Source of the DNA: Microplitis mediator
Taxonomy: Eukaryota; Arthropoda; Insecta; Hymenoptera; Braconidae
Assembly (NCBI RefSeq): GCF_029852145.1
Contig: NC_079973.1
Location: 9,754,385 to 9,818,384, forward strand
Direction: 5' to 3'
Length of the DNA stretch: 64,000 nt
Position 1 is the stretch's first letter, and every line of letters begins with the position of its first letter. The notes under the pieces are model-generated. The model did no database searches. It saw nothing but the letters and a program-made list of their open reading frames with translations, and had not been told where the DNA came from. This document shows, piece by piece, positions 1 through 13,383 of the stretch. The position numbers were made by a program, and so were the translations under genes.

Positions 1-97
1 AATGCCTCTTGAAAGAATATATATCACAATATTAATTATAAATTATTCTCATGAATAACAATCAAAATTTTACGTCTATTAAAAAATTAAATGTGAT

Positions 98-1508
98 TTA
101 TGGTTTTATTTGATTTGAACGATAGCCATCTGGATTCATCGATTGCCACCTCCAAAAATCCTGACACATTTGTTCTAAGCTATATTTTGTTGTCCATCCA
201 AGTTCAACTTTAGCTGCTTCGGCGTCTGCATACATTGATATGATATCTCCGTCTCTCCGGCCACATATGACAAAGGGAATATTTGTACTTGTGACTTTTT
301 CAAATGTTTTTACTAGTTCTAAAACAGAGACACCTTTACCAGTCCCCAAGTTGTAGAATTTCAGCCGTAAATGTTCTTTTTTTAATTTCGTTATAGCTGC
401 GAGGTGACCAGTAGCTAAATCCATTACGTGAATATAATCACGAATTCCTAAAAACAATTATTTAAATTTAGTCTTCTCATTGATCATAGTTTTCTACTTT
501 TTCTTACCTGTTCCATCTTTTGTAAAATAATCCCCACCAAATATTTTCAGTACTGGCTTATGTTTCAGTGCAACTTGTGCGATAAAAGGCATCAAATTTG
601 TATAAGGCTTTGTAGGATCTTCACCAATTATTCCACTTGGGTGAGCTCCAACTGGATTAAAGTACCTCAGCGATATGATATTCCAAGTCTATAAAGAGTG
701 TAAAATTTATAATGCATTATTCTTTCTATCATTACCCACAAAATTATGATTCATACTTTTTCTGCTCGAGATATATCTTTCAACATTTCTTCAATAAAAT
801 ATTTTGTCCGCCCATAAACGTTTGTAATATTTCCAGTTGCATGGGCTTCTGTAATTGGTAGATGATTTGGCTCTCCATAAACGGTACATGAGCTTGAAAA
901 AACCAATTGGAAGCATTGTGCTGATTTCATTACCTAAAACCATCGTAGAAAAATTTTAAAGCTGTCGCACACATCAACATAAATTTTATGAGAGATGTAT
1001 AATTTCCGGAGTGAAAACGGGATATAGCCGCAGTATCGCTGCAACTTGACTGACAATTCGAATATTTCTTACCTCAAGTAAATTAATCGCACCAATAATA
1101 TTATTTCGATAATAGTGGAGTGGAATTTGCATCGATTCTCCTACTGCTTTTATTGCTGCGAAATGAATCACACAATCGATCTTATGCTGCAACAAAAACA
1201 TTTGTCACTAATCATTTATATAAAATATAATCAGAAAATTAAAGGAAATGAAAAGTTACCTTGCTGAATATTTGTCCTAATTTATCTCGGTCAGTAAGAT
1301 CACAATTGTAGAAATGTATTTTTTTCTTAGTTATTTCTTCGACTCTTTGAAGTGCTATTGACTCTCCCATTCTACTAGATACACTGTTTGAAAAATTATC
1401 GATTGCGACAACTTGATAATTATTTTCTAATAATTCAACGATACAATGACTGGCGATGTAGCCTGCACCCCCAGTTACAAACACGGTTCCTCCTGGATCT
1501 ATCATCAT
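98..1508 (-). CDS. Gale: UDP-galactose/UDP-glucose 4-epimerase, complete, five coding exons
   Basis: Cytosolic NAD-dependent epimerase of the Leloir pathway, interconverting UDP-galactose and UDP-glucose. Coding exons in gene order are 1260-1508, 1073-1186, 757-933, 508-688 and 98-447, all with GT-AG junctions and agreeing phases, giving 356 residues (animal enzymes are near 350). Visible motifs are the N-terminal dinucleotide-binding loop TGGAGYIASH, the SSSCTVYGEP strand and the catalytic YGRTK (YxxxK) of extended short-chain dehydrogenases. The third glycine of the usual GGAGYIG loop is alanine here. Two consecutive ATGs begin the ORF, and an acceptor-like TTTCAG lies just before them, so the first exon is probably non-coding and further right. 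The next gene is divergent on the plus strand. The family assignment is secure. Confidence 0.95.
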
Positions 1509-3098
1509 TTCTGAAATTTTATCAAATATTAATCATTACGGAGTAGAAACTGATAGAATCGTAAAATAGTAAAGAGTTAAAAGCGACGTTAGCAGTAGAT
1601 ACTTCTGTGGAAATGAAACCGAAACTATTAAAAATGTATAATTGATACTACTATTTTCTATTAGTATCTAGGACTGGGATAAAGTACAAGAAACTGTAAA
1701 CATTAGTTGAGATTACTATACTCTTATACTCATCTCTTCATAATATAACCACTGCCTTACACTTTTCTCTCAGTGATATAATAAATTAAATTTTTTTTTC
1801 CTTCTCAGCTATCATCTTATAAGGGCCACGTGCCCGATTCTGTTGTTTAATGAAAATTACATTAAATAATACTGTAAAGTAGGAAAGTATATGTTCATGC
1901 GCACACAAATACAGGGAAATAAAAGTAACACATTTCAAAATTCTTGTATTAAGAGACAAGAATTGGGAATATTAAATTTTTTGACCCGGTGATTTTTACT
2001 TTTCTCTCAGAATAAAAAGGTTTATACGTTTACCGTGGATTTTATTGAAGATCTATAACGGTACTGTCAGTTTCTCAAGGTTAAATTCCTTCGAACAAGT
2101 TGTTGAGTCTTAAATTTATAATTTTACGATTTCAGACTCGAAACTTAATTTCCGATTACGCAAAACTCATATCACTCATAACAATTGACTCCAAAACTTG
2201 ATTAAGTTTTTTTATATTTAAATATCACATGAATCGATAAACTACAACAGATAATTAAAAACGAGACAAAATCGTAAAATAAATTGTATAGATATTTGAA
2301 AATCAAAAATGCATATTTACTTTTATTCACAAAAAAAAAAAGCAAAACTAATAACTTTGAAAAAATTTTCGGTTTATTATTTCAGGTTAAAAAAATGACC
2401 AAACTGATAGATTCCTCGGATATCTTCAACGATACTCAACAAATAACGGTAAAACTTTCATTTGAATTCTGTGTATCCCCACTTTTTGTAAGATCATCAA
2501 CGCGCACCTTTTTCGAATATCAATCCTATTATAACTATCAACTTTTAAAATATTCTCAGATAAACAAATTTTTAACGTAAAAGTTCTTGGTATTAATTTC
2601 CTTATGATAAAATACCGAGTTAGAATATAAATATTACATGCATAATTACATAGTTTAGACCATCCATAAACTACTACTATTGAGTTTAACAAACAATTAG
2701 TTTTTAATTATAACTTATAACGATCATTTTATGGGAAAATCACTATTCTACATTAAAAGACGAGTATCGAAAATATGATACCGTTATGTTTACAGAACAA
2801 AAACTTCTCAGGTATGTAGAATACCATCTTCTGCATCGAAAAATACATTGTTGCAGATAAGGAGAACTCTAAGATCCTCGGCAAGAGAATTAAAGTCTTC
2901 GCAAACGGGGTGGATTCATAATTTTGACTTCTTTGTCATAACAAAGAAATATTGAAAATTAACTTCCAAGGATCGTAAAATATGATCCCCTGCATTGAAA
3001 AAATAATGCAGCATGTAAAAAGATTTTCAGAATCCTCGACTATTTAGTCTGAATAAAAACAAACTAAAATTAAATCTATAGCAAAAATGTCTCAGGTA
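1509..3098. other. Spacer upstream of the epimerase, no gene seen
   Basis: AT-rich sequence between two divergent genes. It should contain the epimerase promoter and any non-coding first exon on the minus strand. The short ORFs around 2284-2692 have biased, low-complexity translations and no family resemblance. Confidence 0.5.
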
Positions 3099-3730
3099 CA
3101 CTGTAAAAAATCACCGGGGTAAGTCCAAACGGTGTAGGTGTTAAATTTACCCCCTACAGCGGTGTGAAAATAACGCCGCCACCGGTGTAAATATTCTGTA
3201 CCGGTGTTAAAAAAAAATCTCCGGTGTTAAAATAACGCCGCTGCCGGTGTAAATATTCTAGACCGGTGTGAAAATAACGCCGCCACCGGTGTAAATATTC
3301 TGTACCGGTGTTAAAATAACGCTGCCCCCGGTGTAAATATTCTGTACCGGTGTTAAAATAACGCTGCCCCCGGTGTAAATATTCTAAACCGGTGTTAAAA
3401 TATTTTACTTTGTGAATATTTTTACTTACTCGATCACTATACTTGTTAAAAAATGATATTCTGTATTAATTTTCATAAAGAACTGACATTTTTCGTGTTT
3501 TATAATCTTTAAAGTTAATACTCCAAGCGGACGCAATTTACCCTGCTTTTACACTGGTTCCCCGGTTTTACACCGGTTTTACTCCGGTTTTACACCGGTT
3601 TTACTCCGCTTTTACTCCGGTTACTCCGCTTTAACACCGGTGTATTACTCCTCCTACACCGGTGTAATTTCATTTTTACACCGGGCGGAGTTAAAACGAG
3701 TCCATTTTTAACACCGCTCTTTTTACAGTG
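3099..3730. mobile_element. Foldback/MITE element with internal tandem repeats, TA-flanked
   Basis: The ends are an inverted repeat: CACTGTAAAAA at 3099-3109 and its complement at 3720-3730, each directly flanked by TA, a likely target duplication. The left half holds tandem copies, about 40-45 bp, built on ACCGGTGT and GGTGTAAATATTC. The right half carries the complementary TTTTACACCGG units, so the whole can fold back on itself. There is no transposase. It is more GC-rich than its surroundings. Confidence 0.8.
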
Positions 3731-4802
3731 TAAGAGTCTGATCTTCTGCATCTTAAAAAATATTGTTGCAAATAAGGAGAGCTTTAGGATCATTGGCAAG
3801 AGAGTACACGCCTAGTTTTGATAACTGAATTGGCTATTAAACTGCATCATTATGTTTCGATAAATTTTTTATCATTATTATAATATTGTTCATAAATTTG
3901 CCGCGCTTACTTTTAGCGATTATTTATTGAATGCATAATAAAAAAATTACTCGTATTTTTGCAGACAAATGGCATTTTTTTGTGAATTTAATCAGTATTT
4001 AATTTACTAAAGTTAGAAAATAGATGATATGAGTATCTTTGAGCAACCGATTCAGGAAAGTTTCAAATCTTATGGTTTTTTTGTCAATTTGTTTGAATTG
4101 TTAATGTTTACAAAATATTAATGATTGTCTATAGTATAAATTTTTGTCATATATATATGATGATATTAAACTGCGCAAGTCTAGAAGTTAAGGCTTTCCA
4201 AGAGCTTTTGTGATAAACTAATCTTCTGTTGTATAGCGTATTTAAATGAGAGAGGTGGAAGTTTGTGGATCGATAAATGCACGCAGCTGCTAGTGGTTGT
4301 TGCGATAACTCAGCTGGATACGATAAATTGTGTGTGTTAGTCATTCATAGAATACTTATATCGTGTAATTTTGCTTCCTTTTAAAATTCATACAAATATT
4401 ATACTTTAAAATGAGTTGTATTATTAAATTAATTGAAGAGAAATGAGTCAAAATGAAACTCAATTTTTATCTGTGTAACATATCAAATTTTAATGATACG
4501 CCATAAGTGATCAGTATTGAATTCAGGGCAAGGAAAAGTTCAGAAATTTTCGTGTGTTCCAAAACCAACTAGTTTTTAAATTCATCAATGAAAACCTAAT
4601 CCTTTGCATTAAAACAATGCCTTGATTTAAATAAATATTCGTAACATAGGACCAGTAGTCGAATCACGAACAATGACGGTGATAATATAGCGGAGTTATG
4701 ATTAAATAAATTAGGATGATTTGTAGTTAAAGTCGATTTTTTATCTTTCGACACTGAAGTGCAAAACGATAAATAAAAAATAGCAACATAATTAAATAAA
4801 CT
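3731..4802. other. Spacer with putative promoter of the CUB/LDLa gene
   Basis: No coding exon recognised. An in-frame TAA lies two codons before the ATG at 4803, so the coding region of the downstream gene does not extend into this stretch without a splice. Confidence 0.4.
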
Positions 4803-7800
4803 ATGTTTGACATATCAGTGACGAAACTATCTTCTATAGGAACATGTAAAATATTGCATTCTTCAAAAGTGATAACTTTTATGATATTCATAGTTTTCTA
4901 TATTTGTTGGATATTACCGTGGGAAGTTGCCGGAGAACATGGAAAGCAATGTAAGTGTTAATACAGTATTTGTTAATCATCAACATTTATGACGAGTTAT
5001 TATCGGCCATTTTTCTGTAGCTTACTTTTTTACATAGATTTTTAGGTGATGGAAAAAGGTGAAGAAAATTAAAGCTTTGGTGTAAGTTTAAAATCAATTA
5101 AAACTTTCGAGGAAATTATTTGCTATTTGCAAGCAACCATTTTTTACAGTTATTCGTTTGAGGAAAAAAGATAATCAAAATATTTTCCAGTAGCTATGAA
5201 TATAAGAAAATTAACTTTTCTTTCATTTTTTCACATAAATATTTTTTAAAAAGTTTCAATCGATTTTTTTATTAAAAGCGACACTTATTATTATATCGAC
5301 ATTTTTTGGGTATGGTCGAAATTATGTATGTGTGCGTGTGTGTGTGGAGGACAAAAAAATTTTGACAGTTAATTAATGAATGTCATAGAGTCAATTGATG
5401 ACCAGTCATTTCCAATGCTCACCCTATTGTACAGGGGCCGTTTCCTGATTTTGGGCATACAGGCTCTGCGATACCCCTACTTCTTTCCACGGCGACACCC
5501 TTAGTCAAAAAATATAATTAAGTGACCAAAGGTGGATGTTAATCGGAAGTGAGTTCAATGAACTCACCCCATTGGCGTGGTGTCTAACCATCGCTATCAC
5601 AAGTCCAAACTTCTGTGGGCCTAACATTTCCTTTATCTCAAAAAATAGAGACCTTGGATGAAGTAGGCTTGAGGTCTGCCCGTGGCACTAGTTCCCTTTA
5701 TTGGTTAACAGGCGACTTCGAGATAAAATGGTAAGACGCGGCCTCGCCTTATTAACCCAAAAAGGGTCATTTTCAGTTATTATCACTCAAGTTGCAAACA
5801 AGCTATTGTCCACTTCTTCCGTCCTTGGTTATTTTCTACTCTTCAAACTTAAACTCTTCGATTTTATGAAACAAATGAAATATACTTTACGACTATTCAG
5901 CAAGTTTATAGTTTTTATTTCAATAGCATTCCAAATTTATAAAAAAAAGTATAAACTCGTTTTTTAAATAAAAAAATAGTATATTATGACAAAGCAAATG
6001 ATAAAAATTAGCGCATGCGTCATTCTTCCCACAAAAAGAGGCAGAAATTTAAACTTTAAGCTTCTGAGTTTCATTCGATTTGAATTATATGTTCGATGGA
6101 GCATGATTTGTTTGTCTCGAGATAACAAGTTTTATTAATTACAGATAAACTTGGCGTCATTTGCAAAAATCATTTCTTACGAGATTTATACCGAAAAATC
6201 GATGGTGCCGTACTAACATCGCAAAATGAACACAATTTGAATTGTGCGATCACATTTCAGACCCACAGTATTCTTCAACGATTCATGTTAAGGTTTGACA
6301 AACTTCAACTCGATTGCAACGACCATCTCTTTATATACGATGGCGCCCATGCTGTCAGCAATTTTAAGGTACAATTCAAACTATTTTGTACACATCATAT
6401 ATATACATATTGAAACAATGCATCACTTTTGAATCATCCTATTTATAGAACGATTGTGAAAATTTGATGTGAAATTTTAATCATAATATTTACTAATTTT
6501 CTTTTAATTACTAGGCGGATCTGTCGTGTAGGAACACGCACATAAGCGTCGGTGCTATTTATACGCGCACAAATTTCGTTACATTAAAATATGTTACTGA
6601 TGCTTGGGGTACAGATACGAATGGATTTCGACTAGTCATCACAGCAGTTAAAGATCCGAGTGAGTATCAAATATTCATTAATCAAAAAGATCGCGGATTT
6701 AACATTTCAGGCGTTTAAAAGTGGATTTCTATAAAAATAGTATAACTTTTAACCGACATGACTTGATAATCGTTGATCAAATTGATTTCGAGCATCTGAG
6801 TTATTTTGTAGAGCATAAAATTCTACAGAAAACGTTTGAGATTTCAAATTTTTCCTCTATGTCAAATAGAGCTGCATGAAAAAAAACTAGGAATTTTTTG
6901 TATTTTCATCTAGGGGAAATTTCTATGTTCTTATAGTAAAAATCCCTCTGTCAATATAGGAAAAATTCCTATAATAATATAATAATTGATTTATATGATA
7001 TTCAGTTAAAAATTTCCTTATTAGCTCATATGAGCCTAGTCCATAAATTTTGGATACGAGTCATTTTCGTAACCCAATGAAGAGTATTCTTCAAAGGATA
7101 GAAAAATTAACTTATCGGGTTAAGCTTAAGTTGTTTGAGGAACTTTGTTCGAGTCGATTAAATCACGTGTAAGTGTTAAGGTAACTACCGATTTATACGG
7201 TACTCTATGTTTCAGAGCACACTTGTAAGGATTTTCGATGCTCTATGAATGAATTTTGTATTGACGAAGATCTTGTTTGCGATGGTGTTAATCACTGCGG
7301 TGATGAATCTGATGAAGCTCCTTCAGCCCTCTGTACCGGTAAGTAGATTATTTCGTTTAATTATATCCATATAGATTATCACTGTTCCATCATTTTTAAA
7401 AGTTATTAATCTAACTTATGAATATTTCAACTACCATTGACATTGAGAGACTAAAAAAAATTTAATCTCGATAAAACTTTTTGTGACAGTACCTTTGAAT
7501 TCGTGAAATGGCATTAATTAAGCGGTGTAACTGAAACAATACAATATATTTAGATTTTGATTAAAATTTTTTGTTCTTTCAGATACAAAAACTGCGACGA
7601 TCCTTGGAATCGAAAAAACGTGGTTCGCAGCTGTTCTAGTTATCGTCATAATCATCTTATTGTGTATTATCAGTGGGGCAACATTTTACTATTGTCGAAA
7701 ACGAACTGATGTACCAAGACATCTACATAATACGCTCACCGTAAGAGCTCATACTCCAGTTAACTTCCCATGTGAGTTACAACCATTTATACATTATTCC

Positions 7801-8187
7801 ACTCTTATTATTTAGGTATAATCAACTAAAACCTTTTTTTGACTATCCAAAAAAGTTGTTGTATCAATAAAAATAATTAAAACAAAAGTTCACGCAATTT
7901 GATACGTAACTTTAATAAAATGTGACAAGACTGATGTCTTTTACGATGTTCTAGTGCAACAGATGTACGGATCAAACGGGGTAAACAATGGAGTGCCGGT
8001 GAATATGACGGAAATAAAGGAGCCGATAAAAATTCTCGATCCCATGATCAACTTCAACCATGTAGGAACGGGAATCGGATTAACGGGTGTAACGACTCTA
8101 CCACGGTCGGGAAACTGGCTACACCCTGCAGGCCTCATGCTCGGGCGCAGCGAAGTTCGGGTTCGTCTCTATTGCCAGGCAAAGTAA
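4803..8187 (+). CDS. Single-pass membrane protein with one CUB and one LDLa domain
   Basis: Six exons joined with consistent phases: 4803-4950, 6145-6368, 6515-6659, 7216-7338, 7583-7771 and 7955-8187, giving 353 residues. Exon 1 carries a hydrophobic signal peptide around residues 24-43. Exons 2-3 form a CUB domain of about 110 residues with the four expected cysteines. Exon 4 is an LDLa repeat, with six cysteines and the calcium-binding DGVNHCGDESDE motif. Exon 5 encodes a transmembrane helix rich in V, I and L, followed by the stop-transfer CRKR. Exon 6 is a short cytoplasmic tail. The domain pair recalls Neto, SOL or Culd-type auxiliary receptors, but this protein is short with a single CUB, so no orthologue is named. 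A GT at 8183 could instead splice to an acceptor near 8456 and give another short C-terminus. Confidence 0.85.
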
Positions 8188-8690
8188 AAATTCACGGATC
8201 AGACAGGTTTGTTTATTCTAAATTCCTTTTAAAATTTTCCCCAACAAAATTTTTTTGCTGCTGATAGTGTGCTAATTTTATGAGCGTCCAAAAACTTTAC
8301 ACCTTTTTTTGAGCAATTGACTTTACATTTTGGCTGCCAGGTGGCATTTGTTCAATTTTATATACTCAATAAATTTGATAGCACTGATTTGAATATCAAT
8401 AAGTAAAATAAAATTATGAAATTGATTACTGATAGATAAATCATTTGGTTTTCAGTGACATTTCATCTAGCCAACGAGAAGAATGGTTCGTGTAACTAAG
8501 GTAAGATGATTATGGTTCTGACTTTACAGGAAGTAATTTTCGTTATTCAATAAAATGACTGTGACAAACTGAAAATTTATCATTTTCAATTAATTAATTA
8601 ATAAAGTCCAAGTTGGGACTCATTGAGGGGTCAAATAATATCTAATTATTTTAATCTTCAAGTACCCAATAACGAAAATTATATATATTA
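8188..8690 (+). other. Possible 3' UTR or alternative terminal exons of the CUB/LDLa gene
   Basis: Candidate splice signals continue past the stop: a donor GTTTGT at about 8209, an acceptor TTTTCAG before 8456, a donor GTAAGA after the TAAC at about 8500, and an acceptor before 9062. They could make a spliced 3' UTR or a distinct C-terminus ending EEWFV. Transcript evidence is needed to choose. Confidence 0.35.
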
Positions 8691-8914
8691 CAGTCGAATT
8701 CTGTTAACTCAGTTAGATTACGGAGAAGCGGAAATTTCCTGGAAGTTCCGACTCTAAAAAGTAAATTACATCGCATGCGCTCGTATATCTACGTTAATAA
8801 TGCACATAAATATACAAAGACACATACAAACGTGTAGCATCGGGTGGGAGACAGCGTATAGCTCGTAGTGGGGTCAAGATTAAGGGGAAGTTCCGAGTTA
8901 ATGGGATTCGACTG
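8691..8914. mobile_element. Pogo/Tigger-like MITE
   Basis: Terminal inverted repeats start CAGTCGAATTC at 8691 and end GGATTCGACTG at 8914, and extend inward through a TTAACTC block. TA flanks both sides. There is no coding capacity. The termini resemble pogo-group elements, which use TA targets. Confidence 0.75.
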
Positions 8915-9376
8915 TATTCTAAATTTCAAAATTTATAACAACTTCAACAAAATTTTAATAAAGCGTCCGAAAGTTCCCTTATTGGGCCAAAGTCATTCGG
9001 GTTGATTGTAACCACAAAGCAAATAGTTTTGTTTTAAAAATGATTTTTTTTTTCTGATCAACAGAGACAGATCCTACCTAAGCTTGCAGGGTGGACGAAG
9101 GAACGGATGTGCCCTCACCGTCCTTTTGGATAATCGATACAAGTTCTACTTAAGATGCCGAAGAACGATTGTTGGTGATCATCAGCGTCATTGACATAGA
9201 AATAGATCATTATAATCCACAAAATGAATACTAGTTTCTCTGAATGGAAAATTTGACTGTTTTACTTACAATAATTATCTAGTGTGATAAATATATTAAT
9301 CGATAATGCATCAATTTTCACCAAACATACTATAGCAAACATAAATCGTTATATCATATATAAATATATACATCTA

Positions 9377-9737
9377 CAGGCTGTGTCAAAAGTACCAACC
9401 CGACTGTTAAGAATAGATTGAGGAAAAATTCCAAGACGAAACCTTCTTTACTGGTTTTTGGAAGGAAGAACGAGTAGAGTAGGGAAAGAAACCACCAATA
9501 AAAATCAACGGCGCGCACACTTAGCTGTCATTCAGTGGTTCTCGCAGCGATTAATGCAATTAATCTCCTTCTCTACTCTACAATCTCTTACTAAAGATCA
9601 CTCCTGATTGGTTAATTTTATCAATTAATAACTAATAACCTGTTCATCTGGTCAAAAAATGGTACAAGTCTTTTGGTTTTGGAATTTCATCCTCAATTAA
9701 CTTCTAATGTTTGGGCTAGTATTTTTGGCACATCCTG
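9377..9737. mobile_element. TA-flanked MITE
   Basis: The inverted ends CAGGCTGTGTCAAAA (9377) and TTTTGGCACATCCTG (ending 9737) are imperfect complements of about 15-18 bp, flanked by TA on both sides. The internal 330 bp has no ORF. This looks like a non-autonomous element mobilised by a Tc1/mariner-type transposase; the superfamily is inferred from the TA flank only. Confidence 0.7.
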
Positions 9738-12475
9738 TATACATATGTATGTACCCATTTTAGTGCATTTTTTTCACAAATATGTTTTTTTTTCTCAGTC
9801 TGTATAAAAGTTTATTTGTCGACGATACAGAAAATCATTTTTTCCGAATTTGGGCTGTTTATTCAAATTTTAAAAGGTCGAAATTTATATCCAAAGTTTT
9901 CCTGCTTCAAAAACATTACAACAACGTTACTTTTTAAAATATTTTTACTCAGCCGTTATTTTAATTACCAACTTTTTAAAAGGCTCAGTCTTTGAGCTTC
10001 TCTTAGAAATTGTTATAAACGTCATAGCTTAATTTTCTGAAGGTGTCAAAGTTATGAGATATCTAACATTAAGACTTGAAATTTTGACTAAAAAATCATG
10101 ATTGTTAGTCGTTATTATTTAAACTATTGACTTATACGAATGAATATCATCAAGACTCTACTAGGAATACTTAAAATTTAATACATATCTAAGTTTTATA
10201 TGTTATAACTTATAACAAATACAAGACTGCTTTAGTGAGCATTAAATTTCTACTATCGATTCATAATCGTCTATATAATAAATATAAGGTAAAATTTACA
10301 CTTTTTCAGCTAAATTTTATAATATTTATATATTACATATCCAATGGCTATTAATTAAAAAAATATAGACATCTGCGACCCGTCGTTGACTATCGGCACT
10401 TTAATCAATACATTAAATCGACAAATTACATCAACATATCACCCTACATTAATATAACTGACAAATTAAGTACAAAAAATAGTAAAATTTCCATAAAGTC
10501 AACGTTCCTGTCCAGGACTATCGCATAAATTCAACACATTTTTTTTATCTCCACCACATTGATAGTCATCTCTTATGTGCACAGGTCTGCGCAGTAGTAT
10601 GCGTAATGTCCGAAAAACTATTAAATGATCACCTAAATGTAAGTTTTAAACACCCATTATCTAAGTTAGGATTTATGTGTACATGATATTATAGGTGCAC
10701 TTTGAGAATTTTGAATTTTTTACCTCTAAGATTCTTTTTTATTGCCCGCGCGGAAAATTGTAGTGCGAGGAAGGACTTCTAACTCTATGAAGAAAATCTT
10801 GTTAAGTTTAGAGAGAAAGCAATTTTATGGAGATTCACATTATGGAGATTCTACAGAATTTTATTTGTGACAGAAGTTTGGCTAAAATTGGATAATGGTC
10901 AAAATCTCCAAGAATAAGGGTTTGAAAAAATAAATAAAGCAGTTGGAATTATTGAAAAGTCTTATGTCTTTCTTAAAAAGTATTGAGTGCAGTGCAAAAT
11001 TTGTGCTGCTATTTTTTGTCGTTGAAGTCGATAGCTCAAATATCAATAGCCAACAATCATAATTTTTTACAAATTGAAATTTTTCAAGTATGAAGCATTA
11101 GAACATTGAAACCTCTGTAAAATAGGCTCAGGACAAGTTGATTACTCAAAAAATGGCAGAGTAGGTATTTTATTTTTAAAAGTGCTGTTATAATCCTTTT
11201 TGAATGGAAAAACAGCAAATAAATTGCGACCTCTTGAAATTAAAATTAAGCTTAAATTTAAAGAAGACTATTCTTTATCGTCTGCAGCGAAATATTCATA
11301 TAGACTAAAAATAAATAAAAAAATTCGCAAAACATAAGCATCCTAAATATATATATTTCTATATATATATATAAAGTGATGATTAAGTATTGGAATATGA
11401 ACAGTTGAGTGCATATAATCGTCCATATGACTATAAACGATTGCATTTTTATCGACTATTTTTGACTATATCTTCATAAAAGAAACAAACATTTTAACAG
11501 ATAATTTTTATGAGTGTAAGACAGAAAATATACACCTTAATCATACGGACTTGAAATTTAAAATAAAGTTTAAAGAGTATTTTATACTTGTTTACTAAAC
11601 ATTCAAATGTATCCAAATATTGTTAAATTAAAATTATACATTGTCAAATAAAACCTTACTAGAATACGTATGCAATGATACATTGATTTTGCAGAAAATG
11701 TAACAATAATTTGTTAAAATATAAAACAGTATTGTCTTAATATCTTATTATTCTTAAAAAAGACATAAAACTGAATATGAATTTTCATCTTCAAAACAGT
11801 AAATATGTTATTTATGTTTTTAGTATTAATGTTCATTGACGACAGCTATAGATATTCATCATTGGTTCATAAAATTGGTAAGGTAAAGGTGAGTTGAATA
11901 GTAATTCATGCGACTGTAGCAATTGTTACACATAAACCGCGATTTAAGTGAAGATAAATGACAGCTTGTGCTGTAGCAGTATACTTCCCAGTAACGCAAA
12001 GTGACGAATACCCATTCTAATTTCCATTGATACCATATTCCATTTTTTTACCCTTGAAACTGCTTCAATCGAGGAAATTACAGCCTGCGCCACCTTTCAA
12101 TAACTTGAAATCGCAGAAAATTACTGAGCTTTGATGATCAATACGAAAATTAGAGAGGTCAATACCATTACAACTTTTCCCAAACAAGTAAGTTGTCTAT
12201 TCCGATGTCCCATCTCTAATACAAAAGGAAAAGGTGGCAGAAAAAATAAAAATTCTTCTTATGTAAAGAGGAAAATATTTACTTTATTAAGATAGGAGAT
12301 TGCAATTTTCATTTTTTCAGTGTGTAGAACAACAATATGAAAAATCAATCGAGAAATTAATTAATGAAAATATAACATAATACCTCTGTACATGGAGAAT
12401 TGTACATCGATAAAGGTAATAAGAAAAATTTACTGTCTTCAGTTGTAAAAAGTTTTCTCTTCTATTACAATGGTC
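9738..12475. other. 2.7 kb AT-rich stretch, no gene seen
   Basis: No ORF with recognisable content in either strand. The last 250 bp (from about 12230) match the 3' flank found downstream of the other odorant-receptor copies, so the duplicated unit starts there. Confidence 0.5.
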
Positions 12476-13300
12476 CTATTTAAATAAAACACGTAACGTC
12501 ATATAGTACGATACGGCAAATGACAAATACTAAAAAAAATATAAAAACTTAATGATAGAAAAATATAAATTTGTACGAATATACTTATTGGTAATCATTA
12601 GTAATTATATAGGGAAGGGTAGCAAATGTACCCCTTAAGAGAAAAAGCATATCACGCGAGTTTTTTTTTCAATGGTACTATTATTTTTTGCTTTCTGAAT
12701 ACGTCCTCAGTACTGATATGTCCCTGATTGAGCAACCTAATTTGAAATAATTCAAACACGATCTGAAACAATTCAAAGTTGGCAAAATTGCCTATATATA
12801 GATATACACTTTAGCATGAATTGAATTATTCCAAATGAGATTTCTGAATCAGGGATAGTACGTACTAATATAACGCACCTATAAGAGATGAAAACTGAAA
12901 AGAAACTTAAATTTTATTTTATACGAGATAAAGGGGTCTAGACGGATACAATTTAAAAAAAAAAACTTATTTTGTTACAAAAATTTTATGCTGGCTTTAC
13001 TGCCTGAGCTTTTCACACTGTTAGGAAAAAAAAAATGAAAGGCCCAAGATACCCCAAATTTATTGTTGGTTAGCAAACTTTTTATGGGGCCTATTTAGTC
13101 TCAAAAGGTCCACATTGCCTTGTGACAACTGTGTCACTTTTTTAACTTCCCGCTAAGAAAATCGATGTTTTTTGAAAAATTTGGGAAGTTATTGTTTTCA
13201 GCCCGATTTTCAAAAATCGAGTTTTTATGAGACGTCGACGTTTTGAGGTCCTAGGAAGCTATTCTGACTATTTTCAGAATGATGTCCGAGCGTCTGTATG

Positions 13301-13383
<83 letters not shown>

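Noticed and set aside
5701..5967. 88-codon ORF in intron 1 of the CUB/LDLa gene
   Set aside because: No recognisable domain, low-complexity second half, lies inside an intron on the same strand.
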